Positions 42,163 through 51,015 are shown, numbered from the stretch's first letter. The stretch: DNA of 64,000 nucleotides from Candidatus Nanoarchaeia archaeon (GCA_028279685.1 JANQNG010000059.1:1-64000); one strand, 5' to 3'. A program made the numbers and translations. The notes: generated by a model not told the origin, from the letters alone.

Positions 42163-42257
42163 TGCCTCCGCAATCAAAATCAGAGATTTTGGGCGGAGGC
42201 TCGTTCACTTGCCTCCGTATCAAAGTCTTCGACTTTGGACGGATGCTCATTTCATTC
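42163..42257 (+). repeat. Two tandem ~48-nt hairpin units in front of tRNA-Thr(GGT)
   Basis: Units at 42163-42210 and 42211-42257, both starting GCCTCCG like the tRNA at 42258. Unit 1 folds into a long hairpin in which GCCTCCGC pairs with GCGGAGGC around CAAAATC-AGA-GATTTTG. Unit 2 has CAAAGTC-TTC-GACTTTG closed by CCG/CGG. These are the same sequences as the units before tRNA-Thr(TGT) at 39177-39321. A TATA-like TTTTAAAAAG right after the alaX stop could transcribe them with the tRNA. Confidence 0.88.
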
Positions 42258-42375
42258 GCCTCCGTAGCTCAGTGGTTAGACCAAAGCTTGCTAAAGAGCG
42301 CTTAGAATTGACTTTGTCTTTTCTCGCTTGACCTTGGTAAGGTAGAGGTCGCGAGTTCAACTCTCGCCGGGGGCT
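42258..42375 (+). tRNA. tRNA-Thr (GGT) with a 28-nt anticodon-stem intron and a 17-nt D-loop insertion
   Basis: Exons 42258-42278, 42296-42302 and 42331-42375 join to a 73-nt cloverleaf: acceptor GCCTCCG/CGGGGGC (one T-G pair), D stem GCTC/GAGC with loop AGTGGTTA, anticodon arm CTACC-TTGGTAA-GGTAG, variable AGGTC, T arm GCGAG-TTCAACT-CTCGC, discriminator T. The 28-nt intron (42303-42330, position 28/29) has a textbook bulge-helix-bulge: AGCG/CGCT with bulges CTT and TGA and an AGAA/TTCT inner stem. The 17-nt D-loop insertion has a weaker fold (TGGT/GCTA). Confidence 0.88.
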
Positions 42376-42441
42376 TCTCTTTATAAAAAGATGATATTTT
42401 AGGAGAAAGATTAATATAGTTGATGTTGATCTCAGCATTGT

Positions 42442-42924
42442 ATGGGATGTAATTGTAACGTAGATTTTGAAAAGCTCTCCAGAGATGTTGTACCTTCTTT
42501 TGCAATTCACTTTGACTATAAAGATGGTGAAGAATTTCCTTATACGGCCTCATACAGTGGAGATATAATGCCGTATATGAAACTTCCAGATCGAGAAGGA
42601 GAAATTAGAAATGTTGGGGGTGTAGGACTTGATTTCCTTCTTGGCAATGTTATGAGCAATATTAGTCAAATGTTTGGATATACAAAACTGAGTTCCAAGG
42701 AGGCAATAACATTTTCTAATAAACTGGAATTGACTTTTTCGGAGAAGATTGACAAAGGTTCTAGAGTAATTGCTAAGAAAACTTTGAAAACGTATATTCG
42801 TGAGTATCAAGGAAGGAACTTTAGCAGACTAGGCGAAAATGGAGAGAAAATTACATCAATGCCTGAAATGCTCTGTGTAAGGAGAGTTTTTTATCCTCTC
42901 AAGGAGAAATATAGTGTTCTTTAA
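42442..42924 (+). CDS. Hypothetical protein
   Basis: 160 residues, not recognised. MGCNCNVDFEKLSRD opens with a CxC. The middle is beta-rich (YTASYSGDIMPYMKLPDREG), the C-terminal part basic. GATTAATATAG ~27 nt before the ATG fits a leaderless start. Its end overlaps the convergent Lrp-like gene by 26 bp. Confidence 0.6.
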   Translation: MGCNCNVDFEKLSRDVVPSFAIHFDYKDGEEFPYTASYSGDIMPYMKLPDREGEIRNVGGVGLDFLLGNVMSNISQMFGYTKLSSKEAITFSNKLELTFSEKIDKGSRVIAKKTLKTYIREYQGRNFSRLGENGEKITSMPEMLCVRRVFYPLKEKYSVL

Positions 42925-43900
42925 ACGGGAAGAAATTCAGTTTATGTTCTTTTAATATGAGCAAAGAATCGTAGTTTATTATATTTTCAGTAAATTTATT
43001 CCTTAATTTGAGCATAAAGCTATGGAATTCGTAGACATTATTAACTTCTATATCTAGTTCATAATTCCAAGAACCCATCATCCTTACAACATCCATAACG
43101 CATTCAGTTGATTTAGCATATTCGTTAAATGCTTGTTCTTCTTTTTCTGAGAAAAACCGCGTGTTTAGCAGTATTTTGTAGTAGGTTATTCCAATAAGTT
43201 CTTTGTTTAGGATTATTGTAGATCCTTCAATTATGTTTTGTTCTATTAGTCTTTTCATTCTGGTGGTAATTTTATCCACACTACATCCTATTTCCCTTGC
43301 TATTTCTGTAATTGGTTTTCTTGCGTCTGCACATAATGAAGTTAAAATCTTTACTTCGTATTCATCAAGATTATATTTTTCTGGTTCAGCACCCCAGTAA
43401 GGACTCGCTGTTCCATCTCTTTTTGTATCTGTGAGATATGATTTTTTCAAATGAGATACATCGATGTAGTTTAGAGGAGTTATTTCTCTAATATATTTGC
43501 TGTAATTTCTATTTATTTCATTTAACAATTGATATGCATGAACATTATTTCTTGAAACAGGTGCTATAACGATATCATAAGTTCCTTCGCATGTAGCAAC
43601 CCAAACAATAAATGGATGATTTACGAAGTCTTGAACTATATTTTGTAGTTTTTCAGCAGTTACATTTTGAAGTTTGATGTAAAATTTGTATGCGACATAT
43701 CCTAATTTTGGTCCATTAACGAATAATAGTGTTTGTTCTATTATTTTACGTTCAATAAGCTTATCTATTCTGTATTTTACGGCCTGCTTTGTGAGGTTAA
43801 CTTTCTTAGCAATCATTGAAAGGCTAGCTCTTGCATCAAGATCTAATTCATAGAGTATTTTTCTATCCTTTGAAGTTAGTTTAACAATGTTCTTGGCCAT
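42899..43900 (-). CDS. Twin Lrp/AsnC-type regulator (two fused units)
   Basis: 333 residues with two Lrp units: HTH (SKDRKILYELDLDARASLSMIAKKVNLTKQAVKYRIDKL) plus ligand domain at 1-155, and a second HTH (DEYEVKILTSLCADARKPITEIAREIGCSVDKITTRMKRL) plus ligand domain at 175-333. Ordinary Lrp proteins are ~150 residues, so this is a tandem fusion. Divergent from the four-gene unknown operon starting at 44015 and a candidate for its regulator. A second member begins at the right window edge. Confidence 0.85.
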   Translation of the reverse strand: MAKNIVKLTSKDRKILYELDLDARASLSMIAKKVNLTKQAVKYRIDKLIERKIIEQTLLFVNGPKLGYVAYKFYIKLQNVTAEKLQNIVQDFVNHPFIVWVATCEGTYDIVIAPVSRNNVHAYQLLNEINRNYSKYIREITPLNYIDVSHLKKSYLTDTKRDGTASPYWGAEPEKYNLDEYEVKILTSLCADARKPITEIAREIGCSVDKITTRMKRLIEQNIIEGSTIILNKELIGITYYKILLNTRFFSEKEEQAFNEYAKSTECVMDVVRMMGSWNYELDIEVNNVYEFHSFMLKLRNKFTENIINYDSLLILKEHKLNFFPFKEHYISP

Positions 43901-44014
43901 AATATTTACAAAATATTGTTTTTTTTATAAATTTTCCGTTTTTGTAAAAATTTTTAATGAAAAGTTTAATAAATGCCAAATTACTATCAAGTAGTTACAA
44001 ATAGGTGAATGAGA

Positions 44015-44722
44015 ATGAGAGTAATAAAACCAGAATTTCCAGTAAAAGAACTAATTCAAGATAATCAGGGAACTTATGCTATTTTCGGTCCAAAAAGGTA
44101 CAGAAAGAATTTAGAAGAAATGAGTGAAGATTTCTCTCATCCAATAACAGGGGAAAAAATATCATTCAGACCAGCTACAACTTCTGAATCTATTAGGATT
44201 GCTTCTGATGGTTTTGGAGAAGATGGAGAATTTGATGCTAAAAAAGACATTCATGATTCAAGGTGGAATCAAACAGGTTATATTGTAAGAACTCCAGAAG
44301 GAGTATTCACAAATACACAAGAATTAGATGAAAAAACATTAATGAATATGTTAAATAAAGCAGAAAAAGTTAATGGAATTTATTTAATTAATGATACTAT
44401 AGCTTTTGCACCTTATGAATCCTTTAAAATAAACATTCATGACGGAGAGGCAGGAGTGGAATTATTTACCCAAGGAGGACTAGCAAGAGCATTAGAACAT
44501 ACTAAAGAAAAAACAGCTGAAAATCTAGGAAAAATAGCATCTCATTACAAAAGGGCTGGGGTTAATGTTTGTTTTTTTGATGATGTTAAAGAACCTGATT
44601 TAAGAGTTTTAGGTCTTGGTTCCAGCGAGAACTCTAAAGGGATGATAGTTGGCGACAGCTGGAAGGAAAGCTTTGGGGGTTATGCTTTTGGAGTGTTAGA
44701 AAACTACGAAGAGGGTAAATGA
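44015..44722 (+). CDS. Hypothetical protein 1 of a four-gene operon
   Basis: 235 residues. The ATG at 44015 has GGTGA 6 nt before it; the track ATG (44009) abuts the site and is less likely. Unknown family, of a type seen in DPANN genomes. FRPATTSESIRIASDGFGE, then RWNQTGYIVRTPEGVFTN and a C-terminal part resembling that of protein 3 (TAENLGKIASHYKRAGVNVCFFDD versus AEKLSYIIDHNENKSIDLMIY). The last ~50 codons are richer in G and C than the rest. ATGA overlap with the next gene. Confidence 0.7.
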   Translation: MRVIKPEFPVKELIQDNQGTYAIFGPKRYRKNLEEMSEDFSHPITGEKISFRPATTSESIRIASDGFGEDGEFDAKKDIHDSRWNQTGYIVRTPEGVFTNTQELDEKTLMNMLNKAEKVNGIYLINDTIAFAPYESFKINIHDGEAGVELFTQGGLARALEHTKEKTAENLGKIASHYKRAGVNVCFFDDVKEPDLRVLGLGSSENSKGMIVGDSWKESFGGYAFGVLENYEEGK

Positions 44723-44724
44723 AA

Positions 44725-45489
44725 ATGGCTGGAATACAATTAATATCAAAGAATATACAATCCCCATTAATATCATTCTTAGATAAAGAAGATATATTAA
44801 AAGGATATCAAGAAAAAATACAAAAATTCAATGAAAAAGCAAGAAAAACATTAGATATATTTACTTTTAATGATGGAGTAATAAAAGGTTCAAATGCTTT
44901 TGCAAATCAATTATTAACAAAGGATTTAGCTTCTCCAGCAGAAGTTCTTCAAGCTTCAGAAATAAATCCAGAATATTTCAGAGGATTTTATGTAGATTTA
45001 GGCAGTATGTTAAGAACAAATGGAGATTCATATAAAAATAATAATCATCTTTCTAAAAATTTATTTAAAGAATTAAAGGCAAGAAACATAATCCCAACAT
45101 CTGAAGAACCTGTAATGATATGGAACAAAGGATTAATGTCTATAGATAGTAAAAGTGGAGACAATCCATATGGATTAATATACAGATTAACAGATGATGA
45201 TTCAATGATAATTCAAGATCATGGATTTAGTCATGAATTTAATGGAAGACAATTTCTTGAAGTTGATGAAAGATGTGTTCCGAAATACCTTACAGAAGAT
45301 GAAATTCAAGAATTATCTCAGGGTAAGAAAGCCAAACTAAAAACATTCTATGCGAGAAAAGACGGCCTGTCTGGGTTCTTTTTGAACTGGGACGGGGACT
45401 TGATTTCCAGCAGCGGGGATCTTGCTGTCTCCTATTCCATTGGTAGGATTCATGTCGTAAAAAATTCTAAAGGGGGTAAAACAAAATGA
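44725..45489 (+). CDS. Hypothetical protein 2 of the four-gene operon
   Basis: 254 residues. Starts ATGGCTGGAATACAATT at 44725 (the overlapping ATG at 44719 is the alternative); GAGGGTAA precedes it. SLISFLDKEDILK-like helices, then PEYFRGFYVDLGSMLRTNGDSY and NPYGLIYRLTDDDSMIIQDHG. Unknown function. From about 45350 the base composition changes (many GGG, GGC and CTG codons), unlike the very AT-rich first part. It ends in an ATGA overlap with gene 3. Confidence 0.68.
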   Translation: MAGIQLISKNIQSPLISFLDKEDILKGYQEKIQKFNEKARKTLDIFTFNDGVIKGSNAFANQLLTKDLASPAEVLQASEINPEYFRGFYVDLGSMLRTNGDSYKNNNHLSKNLFKELKARNIIPTSEEPVMIWNKGLMSIDSKSGDNPYGLIYRLTDDDSMIIQDHGFSHEFNGRQFLEVDERCVPKYLTEDEIQELSQGKKAKLKTFYARKDGLSGFFLNWDGDLISSSGDLAVSYSIGRIHVVKNSKGGKTK

Positions 45490-46178
45490 AAGTTAAAAGA
45501 ACACCATCAATCATACAAGTTCCACATTTAGAGGGAAACATAAAAATTCAACATCCATTTTTTCATGGAGACTATTTTGGATTAGCAAAACAGATAGATG
45601 AAAATGGTTTGAAAAGACCTACAATGGCAGAAGTAGTATCTTTAGTTTACGATGCTTACAAAAATCCAGATGATGACAAAGCAATTTCGAATGAAATAAA
45701 AGAAATTGAATTGTTATATTCTTTTGAAGGGTTATTAAATTCTTCAGAGGGCGTGTTCATCCAAGATAATCCAGATTTTAAGAAAAATGCAAAACACTCT
45801 AATCATTTAATAATGGATGAAAAGGATTTAAAATTAAGATTAGGTTCAAGAGAAGAAAATGGAGTTATCTATGGTGATGATGAATTAACAAGATTTGTTC
45901 CTAATGGATTTGAAACAAAACAATTAACATCTAAAGAAGTTGTCAATCATTCTTTTATTATAGGATTAATAGGTAAGGAAGGAGCTGAAAAATTGTCCTA
46001 TATTATTGATCATAATGAAAATAAAAGCATTGATTTAATGATTTACGAAACTAAAGATGATATTAAACGAGTTCCTGTTTTTCAACTAACTCCATCAATC
46101 CGTTTTTATGGTATTGGTGCTTGTGTTGATGAACTTGAATCTTTTGGAATTATAAAGAAATTATGGGAATATCATTGA
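45486..46178 (+). CDS. Hypothetical protein 3 of the four-gene operon
   Basis: 230 residues. RPTMAEVVSLVYDAYKNPDD, YSFEGLLNSSEGVFIQDNPD, TRFVPNGFETKQLTSKEVV and LIGKEGAEKLSYIIDHN are motifs of a DPANN-type unknown family, partly shared with protein 1. The start overlaps the previous stop (ATGA) with GGGGGT upstream. Soluble, no known catalytic motif. Confidence 0.7.
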   Translation: MKVKRTPSIIQVPHLEGNIKIQHPFFHGDYFGLAKQIDENGLKRPTMAEVVSLVYDAYKNPDDDKAISNEIKEIELLYSFEGLLNSSEGVFIQDNPDFKKNAKHSNHLIMDEKDLKLRLGSREENGVIYGDDELTRFVPNGFETKQLTSKEVVNHSFIIGLIGKEGAEKLSYIIDHNENKSIDLMIYETKDDIKRVPVFQLTPSIRFYGIGACVDELESFGIIKKLWEYH

Positions 46179-46199
46179 AGAAAAAAGAGGTAAATGAAA

Positions 46200-47084
46200 A
46201 TGGAATTTCGAAAATTAGAATCAGAAGGATATAATCCTGGCGAATTTGAGGAGACTGGTATTGCTATGCTTAAATATTATTCTCCTGAAGTAAAACTAGC
46301 TATTAAAATGATGATATCAGATTTTAAAGGAACATATTTATCATCTAGAACTTTTGATCCAAACAACGATCCAACTTTTGAATCAGGACCAGTAAGAGGT
46401 TTTGGTTTTCATGGAAAAAATGCTTTTGTTGGAAAACTGAGAGAGACAGCAGGAGGAGATATTATTTTGCCTAGTTCTCAAATAAGTTTTCATAAAATGT
46501 ATAAAAGATTCTTTGAATCTTTTGGCAAAAATATAAAACTTAAAGAACATTTTAATGAGAATATTGGGATTGTTGTGTTTCCAGAAGAATATACTTATCC
46601 TCATCTTTGGGATCATATGAGAAATCAGGTTTTTTCAAAAGAGTTAAGAGTTAAGGATCTCTTTACAGGAGAAAAAATTAATCCAAAACTTCCTTTTGTA
46701 GTATCAGGATTAGTTGATATAGCAAAAGATGATAAATTCGAGCATGATGTGAGAGCTGATATAGGTGAATTATCACAAGTTTATAATCTTCCAATATTAG
46801 ATAATGAAGAAGATATTCTAAAAAGTAATAATCCTTTTTTGTTTTCAGAGAATGCGAGAATTGAAGACAGAGTGAGTCTATTTAATATGCTTACATTTGA
46901 TAATAAAATTGAATATGGCAGAGTAATAAAATATGATGAAAAAGAAGGAGCAGGTGTTTGTCCTTTATATCTTATTCAAGGAGAATATATTGCTTATAAA
47001 GTGAACTTAGATGTTTCTCAAAAAAATTTTGGAAAATATGCGTACAATGAAAATAACAGGGTGCATATAACAAGGATAAAATGA
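46200..47084 (+). CDS. Hypothetical protein 4 of the four-gene operon
   Basis: 294 residues from the ATG at 46200 (46194 alternative), with GAGGTAA upstream, like genes 1-3. SPEVKLAIKMMISDFKGTYL, GPVRGFGFHGKNAFVG and SGLVDIAKDDKFEHDVRADIGELSQVYNLPIL; the ending is beta-rich (YLIQGEYIAYKVNL). Not recognised. Last gene of the operon; a T-rich stretch (~47138-47150) follows. Confidence 0.68.
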   Translation: MEFRKLESEGYNPGEFEETGIAMLKYYSPEVKLAIKMMISDFKGTYLSSRTFDPNNDPTFESGPVRGFGFHGKNAFVGKLRETAGGDIILPSSQISFHKMYKRFFESFGKNIKLKEHFNENIGIVVFPEEYTYPHLWDHMRNQVFSKELRVKDLFTGEKINPKLPFVVSGLVDIAKDDKFEHDVRADIGELSQVYNLPILDNEEDILKSNNPFLFSENARIEDRVSLFNMLTFDNKIEYGRVIKYDEKEGAGVCPLYLIQGEYIAYKVNLDVSQKNFGKYAYNENNRVHITRIK

Positions 47085-47182
47085 AATTTTGACGAAAGTA
47101 TTTTGGAAAGATGGTCTAAATCAGGAAAATAAAATTTTTTCTTTTTTTCATGGTTTAGTCCACTTAATTTCATAATACATAA

Positions 47183-47659
47183 TCAGAATCCAAAACGCCA
47201 TTTCTCGCGTTCCCAGAGCTGTTCGGCGGATTCTTTACCTTTAGAATACAAATGTTGAGTAAAAAAATTGTCTGAGACTGTCCTCGTTTCCAAAGCAACC
47301 ATTGTTTTATTGTAGAGATCTGTTCGTATGTTTCCTTTGTTATCAACAATAACATCAGGATGTTCTTCATCGAACATTTTCTTGAAGTATGCTGCTAGAT
47401 GTTTAGGACCGCAAGCATATATGCAATCGGAATCATCGAAAGGACAATCATATCCTACCAGTTCAGGCACGCCATCATCTTCGTTATACTGTCCCATTTT
47501 GAAACGTATTGCAAGGATGCTTGCAGGGCTATCACAATCTTCAGAAAGATTTCTTAAAGATACATTATCGCCTATGTCGCAATCACCACAATAATGCTTC
47601 TCAAATACTTCTGTAGGTTCAAACCCAGGAATCCATAATTGATTTCTAAGACGCGCCAT
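47183..47659 (-). CDS. Hypothetical Cys-rich protein
   Basis: 158 residues, not recognised. Cys/His clusters: HYCGDCDIGD, YDCPFDDSDCIYACGPKHLAAYFKKMF, suggesting a metal or iron-sulfur site. MARLRNQLWIPGFEPTEVFEKHYC at the start. Convergent with the four-gene operon; PCNA lies upstream on the same strand, 47 bp away. Confidence 0.62.
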   Translation of the reverse strand: MARLRNQLWIPGFEPTEVFEKHYCGDCDIGDNVSLRNLSEDCDSPASILAIRFKMGQYNEDDGVPELVGYDCPFDDSDCIYACGPKHLAAYFKKMFDEEHPDVIVDNKGNIRTDLYNKTMVALETRTVSDNFFTQHLYSKGKESAEQLWEREKWRFGF

Positions 47660-47706
47660 TGTAACTTATCTCCCAAATAATTGCTATCTATTTTCAGTAG
47701 AGGTTA

Positions 47707-48453
47707 TTAATCATTGTCAACTCTTGGAGCAAGAATGAATGCTAACTGCACCTTGTTCAATATCATGAACTCAAGGCGCAAAGGATAATCTTTGTTGAAT
47801 TTAATAATAACGTTGTCAGAGATCTTTGATCCGAGCATCATTTTCTTCAAATACTCGACAGAATACTTTGACTTCACTTTTGTGTTGACATCATCGACAA
47901 CAATCTTTGTATCATCATCTGCTCCAATTTCCATGTTTGCCTGGCTGAGATCTCCCATAGCAGATACGGAAAATTTGTTCTGTTCAGCCATGAAACTCAC
48001 TGATTCTGCAACAATATCAGCGTCTTCAATAGCATTTACGAGATTAGATGATGTTGTTGTAACCGTCAAAGGGAAATCCAAAGTAGGAACTCTTTGCTCT
48101 TTCTCTTCCAAATCAATAATAGGTAAATGGAAGGTTCTCGTTGATTTGTGTTTAAGTGTAACTTTGAGTTTGTTATCAACAGTTTCTAATGTGAGTGTCT
48201 CCGAACTAGAAAGTCTTCGTAGAACTTGCTTCAGATTATTAAGATTAATTGCTAATTCTTCCTCTCCCTTAACAGAAAAGGTGGAAAACGCGCTTGACAC
48301 GATCTTGAACAGCACCATAGCCACATTAGCAGGATCCATCGCGATAAGTTCAAGGCTGTCTGAGTTGACTTTGAAACGTGCTTCGCTTACTAATTCAGAA
48401 ATAATGCTAATACTATCTTTCAGAAGTTTTGGATCAGTTAAAGTCAGTTTCAT
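47707..48453 (-). CDS. pcn: DNA polymerase sliding clamp (PCNA)
   Basis: 248 residues, the usual archaeal length. MKLTLTDPKLLKDSISIISELVSEARF, RLSSSETLTLETVDNKLKVTLK and the C-terminal PLRLEFMILNKVQLAFILAPRVD are clear PCNA elements. Homotrimeric ring tethering polymerase, ligase and FEN1. A TATA box (CTTTATAAATA) ~43 nt upstream leaves a short leader with GGGGGGAG just before the ATG, so unlike many neighbours it uses a ribosome site. Confidence 0.96.
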   Translation of the reverse strand: MKLTLTDPKLLKDSISIISELVSEARFKVNSDSLELIAMDPANVAMVLFKIVSSAFSTFSVKGEEELAINLNNLKQVLRRLSSSETLTLETVDNKLKVTLKHKSTRTFHLPIIDLEEKEQRVPTLDFPLTVTTTSSNLVNAIEDADIVAESVSFMAEQNKFSVSAMGDLSQANMEIGADDDTKIVVDDVNTKVKSKYSVEYLKKMMLGSKISDNVIIKFNKDYPLRLEFMILNKVQLAFILAPRVDND

Positions 48454-48519
48454 AAGCTCCCCCCAAGTACTATGGTGTGGGAGTAATAAGCTTATTTATA
48501 AAGTTTATTGAGCTCAAAA

Positions 48520-49647
48520 CTACCAAAAAACAGACGTTTCAGGATTCTCGACAACATACACACCCAACATCACACTTCTTTCTGCCTTCGTAAGAGGTCT
48601 ATGTCTATGCTGCATTTTTCCTGATTTGCCCTTCACTTTTAATCTCATAAGCACTTTATTCCTTAAATGCTGATCAACATCAATAACTTCTGAACGATAC
48701 ACAGGAGGAATCCAGTCTTTTGGCATATAAGAACGATGGTCTTCAGGAGTTTCTGCAAGATAATATGCCACCATGATAATACCTGCTATGCTGTGCTTAC
48801 AATAGATGTTCTCAAATTCATCCCTCAGATCATAGATATTGTTAATAGGATTACCTTTTTTATCAAACTCAGGCCTTGAAAAAGAAACATCTCCTTTTCT
48901 TTTTGGACAATTACAAGTTGTTTTTAACTCTTTCCAGAAATCGGGAGCGATTAATCCTTTTTTATAATTCTGTCTAAGTACTAAAGGCATATTTTTAATT
49001 TGAAAAGAATGTTGCTTTTCAACACCAGATATAGATGGTATGGTTACATCAATACTTCCTCGTTCATAACAAGGAGAATAAAATCCTGAATATAATTTTT
49101 TTATTGTTCCCTTCCAAGCTTCAGCAATAATTCTTCCTTCAACTAAATCAGCATGAGTGATAATTTGCTTTTCTCCTCCTTTATTCTTCCAGGCAATTCC
49201 CACAGAAGTATCAAGAGCATTCAAAGAAAATTGACTAACCATATGATCGCCTAGTAATGCGGCATTAAACATTCTCAAAGGAGTTGAAGGTTTAAATGGC
49301 ATCTCTTCAAAACGTTCTCCATAATTTAAAGGAATAATAGGAGTTTTCTTAATTCCTTTACCCATCTTTTTATATGGAAATAATCCCGTAGAATGATCAA
49401 GCACAATAACTCCATCATGATTAATAATTGTTTCAAGAATTTTTTCCCTATTCTCTCTAATAGTTTTTGCTGACGCAGCAGACTCCATCACATTTTTTGC
49501 AAGAACAACTTTAGCATCTTTTTTTTCAGCTTCTTCATCAAGTCTCATTGTTGTATTAGAAGGCACTTGCTCAAACACATGCTTCAGAATCTCCGTAGTT
49601 TTAGGCTGATACAAATACGATCTGAGATGAATTTTTTCTTTTACCAT
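48520..49647 (-). CDS. Hypothetical SWIM-like zinc-finger protein
   Basis: 375 residues. TTCNCP near residue 245 and IYCKHSIAGI near 283 give the CxC...CxH SWIM signature. An N-terminal ~230 residues contain NREKILETIINHDGVIVLDHSTG, FKPSTPLRMFNAALLGDHMVSQF and SIDVTIPSISGVEKQHSFQI. SWIM fingers bind DNA or proteins. A TATA-like CATATAAAT ~27 nt upstream implies a leaderless mRNA. Flanked by PCNA and RNase J; a nucleic-acid role is likely but unproven. Confidence 0.7.
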   Translation of the reverse strand: MVKEKIHLRSYLYQPKTTEILKHVFEQVPSNTTMRLDEEAEKKDAKVVLAKNVMESAASAKTIRENREKILETIINHDGVIVLDHSTGLFPYKKMGKGIKKTPIIPLNYGERFEEMPFKPSTPLRMFNAALLGDHMVSQFSLNALDTSVGIAWKNKGGEKQIITHADLVEGRIIAEAWKGTIKKLYSGFYSPCYERGSIDVTIPSISGVEKQHSFQIKNMPLVLRQNYKKGLIAPDFWKELKTTCNCPKRKGDVSFSRPEFDKKGNPINNIYDLRDEFENIYCKHSIAGIIMVAYYLAETPEDHRSYMPKDWIPPVYRSEVIDVDQHLRNKVLMRLKVKGKSGKMQHRHRPLTKAERSVMLGVYVVENPETSVFW

Positions 49648-49688
49648 AAAAGGAGAGAAATCACTATTGATTTATATGCATTTGTCAG

Positions 49689-50993
49689 TTATTTATAAGT
49701 CCAGGTTTTCCCATTCTCGAGAATATGAACTTCCCCATAGCTTGCACAAGTATCTTTCATCTTTTCCATCTTGTCAAGTTCTGCGTGGATAGGCACAACC
49801 ATCTTGGGTTTAATCATCTCAAGCATCTTAATATGATCCTTATAGTACGCATGTCCTGAAACATGAATATCTTTAATAACGGTAACTTCATGCTGATGCA
49901 GCTTCTCTTCAAGAATGGCTCTGCTCATGACGCATGTATCTGTTGGAATGACAAATGAAGAAAATACCACAACATCATCTTTCTCGAACTGAAACCATTT
50001 TAAATCTATCATCTTGCTTAGCATAGCATTATGTTCTCCTTGATGACCTGTAACAACAAACAAGTATTTGTCTCTATTCTGTTTATTGATTTTCTTGAAG
50101 AATCTTCTCACTTTTGATCCAAAACGAATAAACTCAACATTACTAAAATCAAAAATATTCTCATCCTTTGCAGCGTCGCAATACTTAGCCATACTTCTTC
50201 CTATGAAGATTACTTCTCTGCCTATTTTTCTACCAAGTTCCATAATGGATTTCAGTCGCGCAGTATGCGAGGCAAATGTAGTAACGACAAGTGCTTTTCC
50301 TTTTCGATTATACGTTTGAAAATTCTCTTCGAGCATTGTTCGTGCATACATTTCTGAATTTTCTGCATCAATTCCAGCATACAATGAATCAAGAAAGAGC
50401 ACATCTGCATTCTTCAACTCACGGAGCCTTTTTTCATTAGTGATAGATCCTAATACAGGGGTGTTGTCAAGCTTGTAGTCAATGGCAAACACTATTTTTC
50501 CGTAGGGTGTATGCAGTACAATAACAACGGTCTGTGGAATCGAGTGTGTAATGTGAATAAATTCTGCTTCAATATGTTTCCCTACTTTGAATGTGCTGTT
50601 TGAGTCGTGAATTGTAAGTTTATTATGGAGATCTATTTTTTTATCTTCACAGAGCCTTCTGATGATATTACCTGTAAATGCTGTTGCATGTATTGGTGCT
50701 TTGATACGATCAGCGAGGAAAGGGATTGCTCCAATATGGTCGAGATGAGCATGTGATGCAATGATAGCGCATACTTTACTTAAGTCAACAAAGGAAAGAT
50801 CAGGAATGGCTTTTGCTGTAAGCAGCTGTTCTGTGCTTGGTACGGTGAATTCGTCAATCTCTTCCTGAACTGAGATAAATCCTTCCAAGTGCAAGCCCAT
50901 ATCGAGGAGAACAATCTCGTCATCAATAATTACTGCAGTGCAATTCTTCCCTACTTCTTGATATCCTCCTAAAGGAAGTATTGTTAATCCCAT
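49689..50993 (-). CDS. rnj: Ribonuclease J (beta-CASP metallo-beta-lactamase)
   Basis: 434 residues. MBL motifs: HAHLDHIGAI (HxHxDH), HSIPQTVVIV and VFAIDYKLDNTP, then the beta-CASP region (ALVVTTFASHTARLKSIM, VTGHQGEHNAMLSKM) and IHVSGHAYYKDHIKML, IKPKMVVPIHAELDKME. Archaeal RNase J is a 5'-3' exonuclease for RNA decay and maturation. The TATA box CTTATAAAGC has leaderless spacing. Confidence 0.94.
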   Translation of the reverse strand: MGLTILPLGGYQEVGKNCTAVIIDDEIVLLDMGLHLEGFISVQEEIDEFTVPSTEQLLTAKAIPDLSFVDLSKVCAIIASHAHLDHIGAIPFLADRIKAPIHATAFTGNIIRRLCEDKKIDLHNKLTIHDSNSTFKVGKHIEAEFIHITHSIPQTVVIVLHTPYGKIVFAIDYKLDNTPVLGSITNEKRLRELKNADVLFLDSLYAGIDAENSEMYARTMLEENFQTYNRKGKALVVTTFASHTARLKSIMELGRKIGREVIFIGRSMAKYCDAAKDENIFDFSNVEFIRFGSKVRRFFKKINKQNRDKYLFVVTGHQGEHNAMLSKMIDLKWFQFEKDDVVVFSSFVIPTDTCVMSRAILEEKLHQHEVTVIKDIHVSGHAYYKDHIKMLEMIKPKMVVPIHAELDKMEKMKDTCASYGEVHILENGKTWTYK

Positions 50994-51015
50994 AAGCTTA
51001 AGAGCAGAGATTGCT

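Noticed and set aside
42247-42553. ORFs across tRNA-Thr(GGT)
   Set aside because: They overlap the tRNA and its leader and lack support.
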